A DNA stretch of 64,000 nucleotides from Nocardiopsis terrae (GTDB taxonomy: Bacteria > Actinomycetota > Actinomycetes > Streptosporangiales > Streptosporangiaceae): positions 248,001 through 312,000 of the forward strand of contig NZ_BMXJ01000002.1 of the NCBI RefSeq assembly GCF_014651695.1. The letters are read 5' to 3'. The position numbers were made by a program, and so were the translations under genes. The stretch's first letter is position 1. Every line of letters begins with the position of its first letter. This document shows, piece by piece, positions 1-8,448 of the stretch. Under the pieces are notes generated by a model, which saw nothing but the letters and a program-made list of their open reading frames with translations, was not told the DNA's origin and did no database searches.

Positions 1-580
1 CCTCGATCCGCGCGAAGGCGCGGCCGGTGCGGACCAGTTCCTCGACGCGGGCGCGGTAGAGCGCGCCGCCGTCGCCGGAGTCCGGCGGCACCCCGACCTC
101 CTCGGTGAACATGGCGACGCAGGCGGGCACCAGGGTGTTGATCTCGTGGATCCGGACGCGTCGCACCAGCGGGTCGGGGGCGACCTCGGGCGGCCCGTCG
201 ATCTCCAGGACCGGCTGGCTGGCCCGGATCACGCGGGCCGGTCCCCAGGCCGGGGTGACCTGTTGCCAGAAGTCGTTGACCGCCTCCACCGGGCCGACGA
301 TCGAGGAGCAGCGGCGGCCCCGCCAGCGGGCGTGGTCGGCGAAGCTGCGCACGGCGGCAGGCCCGGCGTTGACCGGGACGAGGTTGGCGCCCGAGTAGCA
401 CAGGGCGGTGAGCCTGCCGCGTTCGGTGTGGCCCCAGACCTCGGCGCCGCCCCCGGAGATACCGGTGGTCATCAGGCGTGAGGCGACGAAGACGTTGCCC
501 ACGGGGTCGGTGTCCAGGAGCGCGCTGACGGCCTCCCGGTCTCGTTCTCCAAGGATCCGAACCGCCGAGGTTCGCAGCAT
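1..580 (-). CDS. DUF4081 / GNAT-family N-acetyltransferase, N-terminal part (runs off left edge)
   Basis: About 193 codons are visible, read leftward from an ATG at 580, with a GGGGGAG ribosome site just upstream. The protein begins MLRTSAVRILGERD and continues in frame to the window edge, so the C-terminal GNAT fold is missing. The segment matches the N-terminal DUF4081 region of an actinobacterial acetyltransferase family: LLDTDPVGNVFVASRL, then a Trp-Gly-rich stretch and SSIVGPVEAV. In many actinobacteria this gene lies directly after ispG; here ispG is 8 kb away. The acceptor substrate is unknown. The family call is from recognition and the function is inference. Confidence 0.72.
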   Translation of the reverse strand, partial: MLRTSAVRILGERDREAVSALLDTDPVGNVFVASRLMTTGISGGGAEVWGHTERGRLTALCYSGANLVPVNAGPAAVRSFADHARWRGRRCSSIVGPVEAVNDFWQQVTPAWGPARVIRASQPVLEIDGPPEVAPDPLVRRVRIHEINTLVPACVAMFTEEVGVPPDSGDGGALYRARVEELVRTGRAFARIE

Positions 581-689
581 CGCATCTCCCCCATCTACCC
601 GGTCACCGTGTCCGGCGGGGTGCCGGAGCGGCTCGCGGGCCCACGACGAATTCGCGCCGATTCCAGACTATTCGACCGCCTGCCCGGAC

Positions 690-2351
690 TCACCTGGATG
701 TTTCGAGTCCGACCGGGCCGAGCCGGTCCACCGGCATGCGGGGGGTGCTCCGGGCGGTACGCGGCTGTGGTTCGGGCCGGGCATCGCAGGTCAGGTCCGG
801 TCCCTGGCTTCGGCTCCGCGGCAGGACCCCCGTCCGGAGGTAGGCGACGACGGCCTCGTCGACGCAGGTGTTGCCCGTGAGTGCGACGCCGTGTGTGACA
901 CCGCCCTCCTCGACGACCAGGGAGGAGCCGGACAGGCGGTCGCGCAGGGCGTGCGCCCCCTCCACGGGGGTGGCGCCGTCTTCGGTGGCGTGGACGAGGA
1001 GGACGCCGCCGTCGTAGGCCGGGTGCTCGTAGGGGCCGTCTCCGACCTGGAACCAGGGGTCGGATTCGCCCTCCCAGAAGAGACAGGGGGCATTGTACCA
1101 GATGTTGTGCCACCCCATGAAGGGTGCGTCCCGGTGGACCTCCCGGGCGTCCGAGCGCCAGGTGTCCCAGTCCCGGGGCCACAGGGCGTCGGTGCACTGG
1201 ACCGCGAGGTAGCCGCCGTAACCGGCGTCGCTGTCCGCGTCGTCGCCGTAGGCCCCGTGCAGGGCGAGGAGCGGCTCGGGGTCGTCCTCGTTGATCCGGG
1301 CGGCCAGGGCGCCCGCGACGGCGGGCCAGGTCCTCCCGCTGTAGGCGACGACGATGACGGCGCCCTCCAGTTCGGTGGGGCCGACCGTGTCCCGGTCCGG
1401 GTCCTCCCCCAGTTCGGCGCGCAGGTCGTAGTAGGCCCCGGCGACGGTCTCCCCGTCGGCACCCAGGCCGTAGGTGTCGTCGTGGCGGGCGACCCAGTCG
1501 AAGAAGTTTCCGGCGGACCGGTCCAGGGCGCGGCTCTGCACGAGGTTGCTCTCGTACCAGGGGTTGTCCGGGTTGACGACGCTGTCCAGGACCAGGGCGC
1601 GCACGCTGCGGGGGTAGAGCGAGGCGTAGACGGTGCCGAGGTAGCTGCCGTAGGAGTAGCCCAGGTAGTCGATCTGCTCCAGGCCGAGGGCGACCCGGAT
1701 GTCGTCCATGTCGTGCGCGGTGTCCTCGGTGCGCATGTGGTCCAGGAGCGGTCCGGCGGCCTCGGCACAGGCCGCGGCGTAGGCCTCGGCGTCGGCGAGC
1801 AGGGCACGTTCCGCCATGGCGTCGGCGGGGACGGTGTCCCTGCGGACCGGGGCGAAGAAGCCGGGGTCGCAGTTGACGGCGGGGGTGGAGGCCCCCATGC
1901 CGCGCGGGTCGAAGGCGACCACGTCGTGGGTCAGGCGGAGTTCCTCGGGCATCCGGTTGTGGGTGTGCGCGGCCCACATGCGCCCCGCGCTGCCCGGCCC
2001 GCCGGGGTTGACCAGCACGGTGTGCTCCGCGGTGCCGGTGGCGGGGACGCGGGAGAGGGCGATCTCCACGGTCTCGGCGAGGTCGTCGACGCGTTCGCCG
2101 CCGGTGGTCCGGGCCAGCGGGACGGTGATGGCGGCGCACTCCAGGCTCGTGCCGCCGACCGGTTCGAGGTCCTCGCAGGGCTGCCAGTCGAACGCCTTCT
2201 GATCGATGCGGGTGGCGGGCTCGGCCGCCGCCTCGCCGGGGGCGGCGTGCGCCGCCGGTGCGGTCAGCAGGGAGGCCAGCAGGGCCCCGGCGGAGATGGC
2301 TGCCCACTGCGTGCCCGTCGATCGCACTCGTCTACCCCCGATGCCGACCAT
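690..2351 (-). CDS. Secreted alpha/beta hydrolase, tripeptidyl aminopeptidase (TAP/SlpD-E) family
   Basis: A 553-residue exported serine peptidase. The ATG at 2351 has AAGGAC upstream and gives a Sec signal peptide: basic start, hydrophobic core, and an AHA cleavage site near residue 36. The nucleophile elbow GYSYGS puts Ser near 233. An ATEDGATP segment supplies the acid near 458, and THGVAL supplies His near 487, in the C-terminal TAP-like domain. An NPGGPG oxyanion-hole motif and FDPRGMG are typical of the family. Members release N-terminal tri- or dipeptides outside the cell. The gene is divergent from the Lrp regulator with a 121-bp shared promoter region. The exact peptide specificity cannot be read from sequence. 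Confidence 0.85.
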   Translation of the reverse strand: MVGIGGRRVRSTGTQWAAISAGALLASLLTAPAAHAAPGEAAAEPATRIDQKAFDWQPCEDLEPVGGTSLECAAITVPLARTTGGERVDDLAETVEIALSRVPATGTAEHTVLVNPGGPGSAGRMWAAHTHNRMPEELRLTHDVVAFDPRGMGASTPAVNCDPGFFAPVRRDTVPADAMAERALLADAEAYAAACAEAAGPLLDHMRTEDTAHDMDDIRVALGLEQIDYLGYSYGSYLGTVYASLYPRSVRALVLDSVVNPDNPWYESNLVQSRALDRSAGNFFDWVARHDDTYGLGADGETVAGAYYDLRAELGEDPDRDTVGPTELEGAVIVVAYSGRTWPAVAGALAARINEDDPEPLLALHGAYGDDADSDAGYGGYLAVQCTDALWPRDWDTWRSDAREVHRDAPFMGWHNIWYNAPCLFWEGESDPWFQVGDGPYEHPAYDGGVLLVHATEDGATPVEGAHALRDRLSGSSLVVEEGGVTHGVALTGNTCVDEAVVAYLRTGVLPRSRSQGPDLTCDARPEPQPRTARSTPRMPVDRLGPVGLETSR

Positions 2352-2472
2352 ATTGTCCTTGTGCATTGTCTCTGTTACTGAGGGTGACGTGGGGAAGCGA
2401 CACGGGGCCCAGGTGGACACTCTCCCGGTAACATGTGCCCTGGTCGGATCAGACGTGGACAAAAGGGGCACA

Positions 2473-2937
2473 ATGCGGCTTGATCGTGTCGATGAGCGGA
2501 TCATCGCGATACTCGGCGCGGACGCGCGGATGAGCTTCGCCGAGATCGGCGGCGAGGTCGGTCTCAGTCCCTCCGCCGTGAAGCGCCGGGTGGACCGCCT
2601 GATCGAGTCCGGCGCCGTGCGCGGCTTCACCGTGGTCGTCGAGCCCCAGGCGATCGGCTGGACCACCGAGGCCTTCATCGAGCTCTACTGCCGGGCGCGC
2701 ACCTCCCCGGGCGAGATCCGCGTCGGCCTGGCGGGCTACCCGGAGATCACCTCGGCGTGCACCGTCACCGGTGAGGCCGACGCCATAGTCCAGGTCCGCG
2801 CCCGCGACACCCACCACCTGGAAGAGGTCATCGAACGCATCGGCGCCGAACCCTTCGTGGTGCGCACCAAGAGCACCCTGGTGCTGTCCCGCCTGGTCGA
2901 CCAGCCCGTCCTCGCCGGAGCCGCCGGCCTGGACTAG
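2473..2937 (+). CDS. Lrp/AsnC-family transcriptional regulator
   Basis: A 154-residue regulator starting at ATG 2473, with AAAAGGGGC upstream. The N-terminal winged helix (about residues 1-55) contains MSFAEIGGEVGLSPSAVKRRVDRL. The C-terminal AsnC ligand-binding and oligomerisation fold follows, with GFTVVV and a CTVTGEADAIVQV core. Lrp-family proteins sense amino acids and bind DNA as dimers or octamers. It is divergent from the peptidase gene and lies near the lysine catabolic genes at 3.7-8.0 kb, so control of either set is plausible. No operator was proven. Confidence 0.88.
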   Translation: MRLDRVDERIIAILGADARMSFAEIGGEVGLSPSAVKRRVDRLIESGAVRGFTVVVEPQAIGWTTEAFIELYCRARTSPGEIRVGLAGYPEITSACTVTGEADAIVQVRARDTHHLEEVIERIGAEPFVVRTKSTLVLSRLVDQPVLAGAAGLD

Positions 2938-3024
2938 TGGCCGACCGGGAGCGTTGTCCAGCGCGGACCGGGGGCCTCCTCGCCCAGGAAAGGACGAGCC
3001 CGGTGGAGCCCTGCGGTCACCGCC

Positions 3025-3579
3025 CTAGTAGGTCTGCGCGAAGACGGCCCGCATGAGCAGGCAGAAGACCAGCGAGAGACCGAGGTAGGCCGGAACCGGC
3101 CACCAACTGCGGTCCAGGGTCACCGGGCCGCAGCGCCGGGGGCGGGCCGCACGCGCCGCCCGGCGGATCGCGGCGGCCGCCCGCTCCGCCTGCCTGCTGA
3201 GCGGAAACGGAAACTTCGGGCCACGCTGATGGGAGGTGGCCTTCACCACCTGACCGTTCAGGAGGACGATCCTGATCACGCCCCACTCGTCCACCGTGAC
3301 CTTCCGGATGTCGGACAGGTCCAGCCGAGTCGTGGACAGGACGCCGTTCACCCGGATGTGTCGGGGGCCGATCCACACATGGCGCCCGAACACGGTGGCG
3401 AGGATCAGCCAGATCAGGCCCATTACCAGGAAGAACACCGGAACAGCGTCGACCGGACCTATGCGTGGGTCCGCGGACACGTACAGCATGCCCAGGGGCA
3501 TGAAGAGCAGGAGGCACAGAGCGAGCGGCGCCGGAGACCAGAGCACCTGACGAAGCGAGGCCCTCGTGTGGGATGGCAT
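3025..3579 (-). CDS. PH-like domain membrane protein, function unknown
   Basis: A 184-residue protein with two N-terminal membrane helices (about residues 12-34 and 45-66), a soluble middle, and a C-terminal helix near 160-180. The middle segment, WIGPRHIRVNGVLSTTRLDL followed by IRKVTV, resembles the bacterial PH (YdbS/DUF304-like) fold common in small actinobacterial membrane proteins. It is convergent with the Lrp gene and separated from davB by a hairpin. No enzymatic motif is visible. The family call rests on overall pattern and is moderate. Confidence 0.6.
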   Translation of the reverse strand: MPSHTRASLRQVLWSPAPLALCLLLFMPLGMLYVSADPRIGPVDAVPVFFLVMGLIWLILATVFGRHVWIGPRHIRVNGVLSTTRLDLSDIRKVTVDEWGVIRIVLLNGQVVKATSHQRGPKFPFPLSRQAERAAAAIRRAARAARPRRCGPVTLDRSWWPVPAYLGLSLVFCLLMRAVFAQTY

Positions 3580-3644
3580 GGGGGATGTGCTTTCACGGTT
3601 CTGGGGCAGAGAACCGGAACAAAGTACCAGGTAGGCGCAGGAAA

Positions 3645-3683
3645 GGACCCCGGGCGCGCTGTCGGGGAGCGCGTCCGGGGTCC
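3645..3683 (-). terminator. Stem-loop after davB
   Basis: Sixteen-base arms (3645-3660 and 3668-3683) pair with one mismatch around a 7-base loop. The hairpin starts 45 bases past the davB stop, so it is a likely terminator of the davA-davB transcript. There is no clear U-tract, which is common in GC-rich actinobacteria. Confidence 0.6.
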
Positions 3684-3727
3684 TCGGAGACCCGGAAGGG
3701 GCCTCGTTCCGTGGATCGGCCCGCGGG

Positions 3728-5449
3728 TCAGTCCTCGGGGAGGGTGACCGGGGCCAGCTCGCCGAACAGGTCGCCCGGGCCGGGGTTGGACGGGTCGGTC
3801 CGACCGCCGAAGTGGTGCATGACGCCCCACACGGCGTTCAGGGCCGTCTGCACCGCACCCTCGGCCCAGCCGGCGGTCCAGGACACGTCGTCACCGGCCA
3901 GGAACAGCCCCCGGTGGCGCTCGGCCAGGTCGTCCTGGTGGAAGTGGGTGAACAGGCGCCGCTGGTACCGGTAGTGGCCGGGCAGGTTGGCCTTGAACGC
4001 GCCCATGAAGTAGGGCTCGTCCTCCCAGGAGACGGTCACCGGGTCGCCGGTGATGTGGGAGCGGATGTCCACGTCCGGGTAGACCTTGCCGAGCGAGGCG
4101 AGCATGACCTCCATGCGCTCGTTGGCCGACAGCGGCAGCCACTTCAGCGAGTCGTCGCACCAGGTGTAGGACATGCAGATCGCCGCGGGGGCCTCGGGGT
4201 CCTCGCCCTCCAGCAGGTAGGTGCCCCGGGTCATCCGGTCGGTGAGCGTCATGCTCATGACGTCCCGCCCGGTCTCGGGGTCCTTGTCCCGCCAGAACGC
4301 ACGGTCCACCGGCACGAACAGCTTCGAGGACTCCATGTAGTGGGTCCGCTCGATCGCCGTCCAGTGGTCGATCGGCAGCAGGTCGTCGTCACAGTCGATC
4401 TTGGACAGCATCATCCAGGACTGCGCCGTGAACACCGCCGACGCGTAGGTGCGGATGGAGCCGGAGGAGTCCGTGACGGTGATGTTGCCCGCCGGGGAGC
4501 CCTTGGCCGCCGTACGGCGCAGGGCCGTCACGGCCGGCCGCGGCTCGCCCCCGTGCAGCGAGGCCAGGGAGGTGCCCTGCGCCCAGTGCACGAGCTTGTC
4601 CGGGGCGTCCTCCCACAGGCGCAGCGGAAGCTGGTCGACCCCGCCCACGATGCCCATGTGGTCGTCGTCGGCACCGGTGTAGGTGACCCGCAGGATCTCC
4701 AGGATGGAGTTGGGGAAGTCGGTGTCCCAACCGCCGGTGCCGAAGCCCACCTGGCCGAAGACCTCGCGGTTGCGGAAGGAGGAGAAGCCCGGGGACTCGC
4801 ACAGGAAGCCGTAGAAGGTCTGGTTGTCCAGCTTCTCGACCAGCCGGTTCCAGATCTCCTTCTGGGTGGCCGTGTCGCGTTCCCGGATCGCCTTCTGCAT
4901 CCGGGTGTGCTCGACGCTCTCCAGGGTCCGGTCCCAGGCCTGCGCCACGTCCCGGTACACCTGCGGCAGGTCGTCCAGGTGCGTCGCGTAGTGCGACTCG
5001 CCCTTGAGGTCGACGACGGTACTCGGGGTGGACGCCGCGAGCGGGTTGGGGAAGGGGCTGGTCCGCAGGCCCATCCGGTCCGCGTAGTGCCAGAAGGAGG
5101 TGGACGACGGCGGGAAGCGCATGGCGCCCATCTCGGCGACCACGTCGTCGGGGCAGCCGGGGAGGCGCTCGGTGCGCAGGCGGCCGCCGATCCGGTCGGC
5201 CTCGTACACGACCGGCTTCAGGCCCATCTTCATGAGCTCGTAGGCGGTGACGATGCCCGAGAGGCCGCCGCCGATGACGGCGACCTCGGTGCCGTGGTGC
5301 TCGGCGGGGACCTGGCCCAGCCCGGCGGGGTGCTCCAGGAAGGAGTCGTAGGCGAACGGGAAGTCGGGCCCGGACATGGTCAGCGGCCGTTCATCCGCCG
5401 GGGCGGTGGCGGGTGCGGTACCTGCGGCCGTGGGCACGGCAGACGTCAT
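3728..5449 (-). CDS. davB: L-lysine 2-monooxygenase (FAD amine oxidase family)
   Basis: A 573-residue flavoprotein. The ATG at 5449 follows an AAGGAGG site. The dinucleotide-binding motif GGGLSG is at residues 60-65, followed by YEADRIGGRLRTE. The protein shows hallmarks I recall from Pseudomonas putida DavB: GPDFPFA, EHPAGLG, REVFGQVGFGTGGWD, GTSLASLHGG, PETGRD, SMTLTDR, and the C-terminal LAGDDVSWTAGWAEGAVQT. The enzyme oxidatively decarboxylates L-lysine to 5-aminopentanamide. The neighbouring davA would hydrolyse that amide and the adjacent permease would supply substrate, a three-part logic that supports lysine over tryptophan or phenylalanine. davA lies 55 bases upstream on the same strand. 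Substrate is inference from similarity and context. Confidence 0.85.
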   Translation of the reverse strand: MTSAVPTAAGTAPATAPADERPLTMSGPDFPFAYDSFLEHPAGLGQVPAEHHGTEVAVIGGGLSGIVTAYELMKMGLKPVVYEADRIGGRLRTERLPGCPDDVVAEMGAMRFPPSSTSFWHYADRMGLRTSPFPNPLAASTPSTVVDLKGESHYATHLDDLPQVYRDVAQAWDRTLESVEHTRMQKAIRERDTATQKEIWNRLVEKLDNQTFYGFLCESPGFSSFRNREVFGQVGFGTGGWDTDFPNSILEILRVTYTGADDDHMGIVGGVDQLPLRLWEDAPDKLVHWAQGTSLASLHGGEPRPAVTALRRTAAKGSPAGNITVTDSSGSIRTYASAVFTAQSWMMLSKIDCDDDLLPIDHWTAIERTHYMESSKLFVPVDRAFWRDKDPETGRDVMSMTLTDRMTRGTYLLEGEDPEAPAAICMSYTWCDDSLKWLPLSANERMEVMLASLGKVYPDVDIRSHITGDPVTVSWEDEPYFMGAFKANLPGHYRYQRRLFTHFHQDDLAERHRGLFLAGDDVSWTAGWAEGAVQTALNAVWGVMHHFGGRTDPSNPGPGDLFGELAPVTLPED

Positions 5450-5504
5450 GAGGCCCTCCTTACGCTGGGGCTGGGTGTACGGGTTCGGGATACGGGTTCG
5501 GGGT

Positions 5505-6308
5505 TCAGCGCTCGAGCGCCGAGTACAGGGCCGGACGGCGGTCGTCCAGGTAGGACGGTTCCGCCCGGGCGGCCTCGGTGGCGGCCGGGTCGACGTCACC
5601 GACCAGCAGGGCCTCTGTGGGACCGGCCCGCAGCAGTTCGGTGCCGTCGGGGCCCACGAGGGTGCTCAGCCCGACGTAGTCGAGTTCCCCCTCGGTGTCG
5701 CAGCGGTTCACGTAGGCCAGGTGGATCTGGTTCTCCATCGCCCGGGCGGGGACGAGGAGGGTGGCCACCGAGGTGTCCGGTCCCATCAGGGCGGTGGGCA
5801 CGACGAGGACGGTGGTCCCGGCCAGTGCGTGTGCCCGCACGGCCTCGGGGAACTCCACGTCGTAGCAGACCAGCAGGCCGACACGGTGACCGCCGAGGTC
5901 GACCTGGACGACCAGTTCGCCGCCGGGGGCGAAGAGGTTCCGGTCCAGGTCGCCGAACAGGTGCGTCTTGCGGTAGAGCGCGCGGGAGGCCCCCGTGGCG
6001 TCCACGAACCGCACCGCGTTGTACACGTTCCCGTCCGCCCGCTCGGGGAAGCCGTAGACGATCGCGACCCCGGTGTCGACGGCGATCCGGGAGACCGCCC
6101 GGAAGAGGGGCCCGTCGGCGGGCTCGGCCAGCCGTTCGACCTCGGCCCCGATGTTGTAGCCGGTCATCGACATCTCCGGGGTGACCAGCAGGGCGGCACC
6201 GTCGGCCGCGGCCGCCCGGGCCCGCTCCCGGAGCCGGTCCAGGGAGGATGCGGGATCGCCGCTGCGCCCCGTGCCCTGGTCGAGGGCCACTCGCAGTGTT
6301 TCGGGCAT
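5505..6308 (-). CDS. davA: 5-aminopentanamidase (delta-aminovaleramidase), nitrilase superfamily
   Basis: A 267-residue carbon-nitrogen hydrolase starting at ATG 6308, with GGAGGTG upstream. The Glu-Lys-Cys triad is visible: Glu45 in TPEMSMTGYN, Lys114 in YRKTHLFGDLDR, Cys148 in VGLLVCYDVEFPE. TGYNIG, VERLAEPADGP and IVYGFPER agree with Pseudomonas DavA as I recall it. The enzyme hydrolyses 5-aminopentanamide, the product of DavB, to 5-aminovalerate plus ammonia. It is first in a davA-davB unit. Other omega-amidase or carbamoylputrescine-amidase roles are possible, but the DavB neighbour favours this call. Confidence 0.83.
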   Translation of the reverse strand: MPETLRVALDQGTGRSGDPASSLDRLRERARAAAADGAALLVTPEMSMTGYNIGAEVERLAEPADGPLFRAVSRIAVDTGVAIVYGFPERADGNVYNAVRFVDATGASRALYRKTHLFGDLDRNLFAPGGELVVQVDLGGHRVGLLVCYDVEFPEAVRAHALAGTTVLVVPTALMGPDTSVATLLVPARAMENQIHLAYVNRCDTEGELDYVGLSTLVGPDGTELLRAGPTEALLVGDVDPAATEAARAEPSYLDDRRPALYSALER

Positions 6309-6488
6309 CACCTGGCACCTCCCGGTGTTTCGTCGCTGGTCGGCCGCGTCCACTCTAGGCGGGCGGGGACGTGGGAACCGTGTGTCGGACGGGCACTCTG
6401 TTGCGAGTTATCGCCGACATGCCCCGTTTCTTTGCGCAGATGCGCACACATGCGCAGGATCGTTCAGCCACGGCCCCGACGGAGAACA

Positions 6489-6525
6489 CGGGGGCGGGCC
6501 CGGGGATTCCCCGGGCCCGCCCCCG
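6489..6525 (-). terminator. Perfect stem-loop after the cationic amino acid permease
   Basis: A 17-base perfect GC stem (6489-6505 with 6509-6525) around a 3-base loop, ATT. It begins 46 bases past the permease stop and lies upstream of davA, so it likely ends the permease transcript and leaves davA-davB with its own promoter within about 6310-6488. Confidence 0.75.
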
Positions 6526-6570
6526 GTCAGGTCACACCGAGCCCGGCTCGGAGCACGGCCCGTGCGCGTC

Positions 6571-8031
6571 TCAGGCGCGGACCTCGGCGGCCGGTTCGGC
6601 CTCCAGCGCGGAACGGCGCATGCCGTAGCCGAAGTAGACCGCCAGGCCGACCACGAGCCAGGCGCCGAAGGCGACCCACACGCTCAGCGGCATGCTGATC
6701 ATCAGGTAGGCGCAGGCCAGGACACCGAGGACCGGAGTGACCGGGGCTCCGGGCATCCGGAAGGCGCGCTTGAGGTCGGGGCGGTTCCTGCGCAGCACCA
6801 GGACGGCCACGTTGACCAGGGCGAAGGCGAACAGGGTACCGATCGCGGTGGCGTCGGCGAGGGGGCCGAGCGGGATGAGCGCCGCCAGGACGGCGATGGA
6901 CACCGAGGTGATGACGGTGTTCGCGCGCGGGGTGCCCTTGGCGTCGACCTCGGAGAAGGCCTTGGGGATGAGCCCGTCGCGGGACATCGCGAAGAGGATG
7001 CGGGTCTGGCTGTAGAGCACCACCAGGACGACGCTGGCCAGGGCCAGGACGGCGCCGGCGGCGAAGATGACCGCCCAGACCGGGGTTCCGGTGACCGCGG
7101 TCAGGATCCCGGCCAGGGAGGTGCGTCCCGCGGCGAACTCGGTCCAGTTGAGGGCGCCGATCGCGCTGAAGGCCACCAGGCAGTAGATCGCGGTGACCAC
7201 GATCATCGAGAACATGATGGCGCGCGGCAGGTCGCGCTGGGGGTTCTTGGCCTCCTCGCTGGCGGTGGAGGCCGAGTCGAAGCCGATGTAGGAGAAGAAC
7301 AGGGTGGCGCCGGCGGCGGAGACACCGGCCATACCCATCGGCATGAACGGGGCGAAGTTGCCGTCCTGGACGGCGGTGATCGCGATGGCCACGAACATCA
7401 CCAGGACGGCGATCTTGATGGCGACCATGACGGCGTTGGCGCGGGTGCTCTCGCGGACCCCGGCGAGCAGGGCGAACATGGACAGCAGGACCACGACGGC
7501 GGCGGGCAGGTTGACCAGGCCGCCCTCCAGGGGGCCGGCCAGGAAGGCGCCGGGCAGCGCCAGACCCGTGGTCAGTTCGAGGAGCTCGTTGATGTACTGG
7601 CCCCAGCCGACGCCGACCGCGGCGACGGAGACGCCGTAGGTGAGCATCAGACACCAGCCGCACACCCAGGCCATGAACTCGCCCATGGTGGCGTAGCTGT
7701 AGGAGTAGGCAGAACCGGAGGCGGGGATCATCCCGGCCATCTCGGCGTAGGCGAGCGCGGAGAACAGCGCGGTGACGCCGGCCAGGACGAACGCCAGGAT
7801 GACGGCGGGTCCGGCGACGGGGACGGCCTCACCCAGGACGACGAAGATGCCGGTGCCCAGGGTGGCACCGATACCGATCATGGACAGCTGCCAGAAACCC
7901 ATGGTTCGGCGCAGCCCGGTGCCGCTCTCGGTCTCCGCCACCAGCTTCTCGACCGGCTTGCGCCGGCTCAGGCGCTGCCCGAGCGTGGGCACGGACGTGC
8001 CCACCGGCGCGGGGGTCTTCTGGTCCACCAC
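6571..8031 (-). CDS. APC-superfamily cationic amino acid permease (CAT type), probable lysine uptake
   Basis: About 486 residues from a GTG at 8031, with GAGGAG seven bases upstream. Roughly 12 membrane helices are visible, starting at the MGFWQLSMIGIGATLGTGIF signature of the APC/CAT transporters. FFSYIGFDSASTASEEAKNP in helix 6 and SRDGLIPKAFSEV are also characteristic of the cationic amino acid transporter family. It imports amino acids by proton-coupled or facilitated transport. Adjacency to davA-davB suggests lysine as substrate. The upstream 400-base region has inverted repeats and probably carries its promoter. Confidence 0.85.
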   Translation of the reverse strand: MVDQKTPAPVGTSVPTLGQRLSRRKPVEKLVAETESGTGLRRTMGFWQLSMIGIGATLGTGIFVVLGEAVPVAGPAVILAFVLAGVTALFSALAYAEMAGMIPASGSAYSYSYATMGEFMAWVCGWCLMLTYGVSVAAVGVGWGQYINELLELTTGLALPGAFLAGPLEGGLVNLPAAVVVLLSMFALLAGVRESTRANAVMVAIKIAVLVMFVAIAITAVQDGNFAPFMPMGMAGVSAAGATLFFSYIGFDSASTASEEAKNPQRDLPRAIMFSMIVVTAIYCLVAFSAIGALNWTEFAAGRTSLAGILTAVTGTPVWAVIFAAGAVLALASVVLVVLYSQTRILFAMSRDGLIPKAFSEVDAKGTPRANTVITSVSIAVLAALIPLGPLADATAIGTLFAFALVNVAVLVLRRNRPDLKRAFRMPGAPVTPVLGVLACAYLMISMPLSVWVAFGAWLVVGLAVYFGYGMRRSALEAEPAAEVRA

Positions 8032-8394
8032 GAAATGACTCCTCGACGTTCTGCGGGACGGGCACACCGGAACCGGCGCCGCTCATCGAACCAGCGGCGC
8101 CCCAAATGTGCCCCAGGCAACGGTAATGGTGTTGCCTGAGCAACATGACCCACATTCATTGCATTTGTCTGGCTTAAACGCTGCAATCGTGCGTTGCCGG
8201 ACAAGAAAACGCACGCGGGCGTGATGCAGGTCATACAAAATTACGCTCCGTGACTGGCATCGTCTGACCTGCGACGACGTCAGTGGAGCGCACCGGTAGG
8301 TGTAACGCTCGCAGCCCCGTGCTGTTCCGTCCCGGCCGGGAGCGGACGCCGGACCCGCCGCCACCGCCCGGGCCGCCCGGCGACCCCGGACACG
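8032..8394. other. Intergenic region between ispG and the lysine permease
   Basis: No gene was found. It holds the half-site cluster at 8117-8198 and an AT-richer tract around 8145-8260 that probably contains the permease promoter, followed by GC-rich sequence running to the ispG terminator. Confidence 0.6.
8117..8198. promoter_or_regulatory. Cluster of GTTGC/GCAAC inverted half-sites upstream of the lysine permease
   Basis: GTTGC-CTGA-GCAAC (8131-8144) is a perfect 5-4-5 inverted repeat. GGCAAC at 8117-8122 also pairs with GTTGCC at 8131-8136, and another GTTGCC is at 8193-8198. The stretch is less GC-rich than its surroundings and lies 85-170 bases upstream of the permease start. It could be an operator region, for example for the Lrp regulator at 2473. 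The binding protein is inference. Confidence 0.4.
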
Positions 8395-8432
8395 CGAAAG
8401 GGGGGTACGGCGGCCGCCGTACCCCCCTTTCG
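8395..8432 (-). terminator. 38-base perfect palindrome after ispG
   Basis: A fully self-complementary sequence centred between 8413 and 8414 (CGAAAGGGGGGTACGGCGG then its complement). It starts 17 bases after the ispG stop. The strong GC stem flanked by A and T tracts fits an intrinsic terminator that could work in both directions. Confidence 0.75.
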
Positions 8433-8448
8433 GAGAACGTGGTGCGGG

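Noticed and set aside
408..2381. 657-residue plus-strand frame antisense to the TAP peptidase
   Set aside because: Low-complexity Gly/Val/Asp composition; the minus strand has signal peptide and catalytic motifs.
3812..6184. 790-residue plus-strand open frame across davB and davA
   Set aside because: Antisense shadow of two clearly recognised genes.
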